The notes below the pieces were generated by a model. It had not been told where the DNA came from. It did no database searches and saw only the letters and a list, made by a program, of their open reading frames with translations. The translations under genes and the position numbers were made by a program. From Rhizobacter sp. (lineage in GTDB: Bacteria > Pseudomonadota > Gammaproteobacteria > Burkholderiales > Burkholderiaceae_C), in contig JANYFX010000232.1 of the NCBI GenBank assembly GCA_025359585.1, forward strand, positions 1-7,289: a DNA stretch of 7,289 nucleotides, read 5' to 3'. Shown here piece after piece: positions 6,802-7,289 of the stretch; positions within the stretch are counted from its first letter, which is position 1, and each line of letters starts with the position of its first letter.

Positions 6802-7289
6802 ATGAGCTCGATTTACGCCACCACCGCCGATTCGATCGACACCGCACGGCCGATGCCGAGCATCCCGCGGCCCGACCACCCGGCGCACGCGAGCGCCGTC
6901 TCGTGGGGCGCGATCCTCGCGGGGGCTGCTGCCGCCGCCGCGCTGTCGATGATCCTGCTGATCCTGGGCGCGGGCCTGGGTTTGTCGGCGATCTCGCCCT
7001 GGGCGCGCAGAGGCGTCTCGGCAGCGGCCTTCGGCGTGTCGACGATCGTCTGGATCACCGTGACGCAGATCATGGCCTCGGGCATGGGTGGTTATCTGGC
7101 CGGCCGGCTGCGCTCCCGCTGGGTGGCGACGCACACCGACGAGGTCTACTTTCGCGACACGGCGCACGGCTTTCTGGCCTGGGCGGTGGCGTCGCTCGCA
7201 ACGGCCGCGCTGCTGAGTTCGGCGATCGGCTCGATCGTCGGTGGCGGCGTGCAGGCCGGTGCCAACCTGGCCGGCGGCGCGGCGACTGC
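6802..7289 (+). CDS. Glycine-rich multi-pass membrane protein of unknown function (3' end outside window)
   Basis: 162 codons are visible and the frame is still open at the edge. A polar N-terminal segment of about 32 residues is followed by three hydrophobic stretches: roughly 36-62 (GAILAGAAAAAALSMILLIL), 73-101 (ending GMGGYLAGRLR) and 121-148. The loop between the second and third carries THTDEVYFRDTAHG, a polar stretch that looks conserved-type. The small-residue pattern (AGAAAAAALS, GMGGYLAG, IGSIVGGG) suggests close helix packing, as in small channel-like or stress-related membrane proteins, but no catalytic motif is seen. I recall similar proteins of unknown function in Burkholderiales and rhizobia, sometimes with uninformative names. 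It is probably co-transcribed with the preceding 62-residue gene and shares a divergent promoter region with katE, which hints at a stress role; this is inference only. Confidence 0.8.
   Translation, partial: MSSIYATTADSIDTARPMPSIPRPDHPAHASAVSWGAILAGAAAAAALSMILLILGAGLGLSAISPWARRGVSAAAFGVSTIVWITVTQIMASGMGGYLAGRLRSRWVATHTDEVYFRDTAHGFLAWAVASLATAALLSSAIGSIVGGGVQAGANLAGGAAT

Noticed and set aside
6324..6803. In-frame open extension of katE upstream to 6803, adding 160 residues.
   Set aside because: The strong ribosome site at 6330-6338 marks the GTG at 6323. The extension reads as Arg/Cys-rich noise, unlike any catalase N-terminus, and overlaps the genes on the other strand.
1..7289. CRISPR arrays, transfer or ribosomal RNA genes, insertion sequences, attachment sites or long repeats.
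   Set aside because: None seen: no regular direct repeats, no tRNA-like cloverleaf, and no transposase or integrase motifs in any frame.

Overview
This is a high-GC chromosomal window with tightly packed genes. Nothing in it points to a plasmid, phage or transposon. The gene set suggests a betaproteobacterium of the order Burkholderiales: a polyhydroxybutyrate (PHB)-depolymerase-family esterase, a bacterial RIO-type kinase, a large-subunit catalase and a glycine-rich membrane protein of a type I associate with that order. The placement rests on recognised protein style and codon bias, not on a search.

Layout. Left part, plus strand (1-2948): the 3' part of a gene for a SUV3-like superfamily 2 RNA helicase, whose 5' end lies outside the window, overlaps a RIO-type protein kinase gene by four bases (GTGA). 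The pair looks translationally coupled. Middle, minus strand (2983-6323): katE, encoding a clade 2 large-subunit catalase with a C-terminal flavodoxin-like domain, is followed after two bases by an esterase gene of the PHB-depolymerase family. This pair converges on the kinase gene with only 34 bases between. Right part, plus strand (6564-7289): a 62-residue, highly charged unknown protein, then a glycine-rich multi-pass membrane protein that runs off the right edge. These diverge from katE across a 240-base intergenic region.

How the genes may work together. The helicase-kinase pair suggests a shared role in RNA or ribosome handling. The katE-esterase pair and the divergent small-protein/membrane-protein pair may form a stress and stationary-phase locus. 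The divergent region holds a GGAAC-N17-CGTT element that resembles an extracytoplasmic-function (ECF) sigma promoter, two RpoS-like -10 elements, and two adjacent GC-rich hairpins in the katE leader. These regulatory readings are inferences from short motifs.

I do not see an obviously new defence or mobile system. The points most worth following up are the SUV3-RIO coupling, a catalase Cys407/Tyr430 pair positioned like the Cys-Tyr crosslink of a fungal large catalase, and the katE upstream region.
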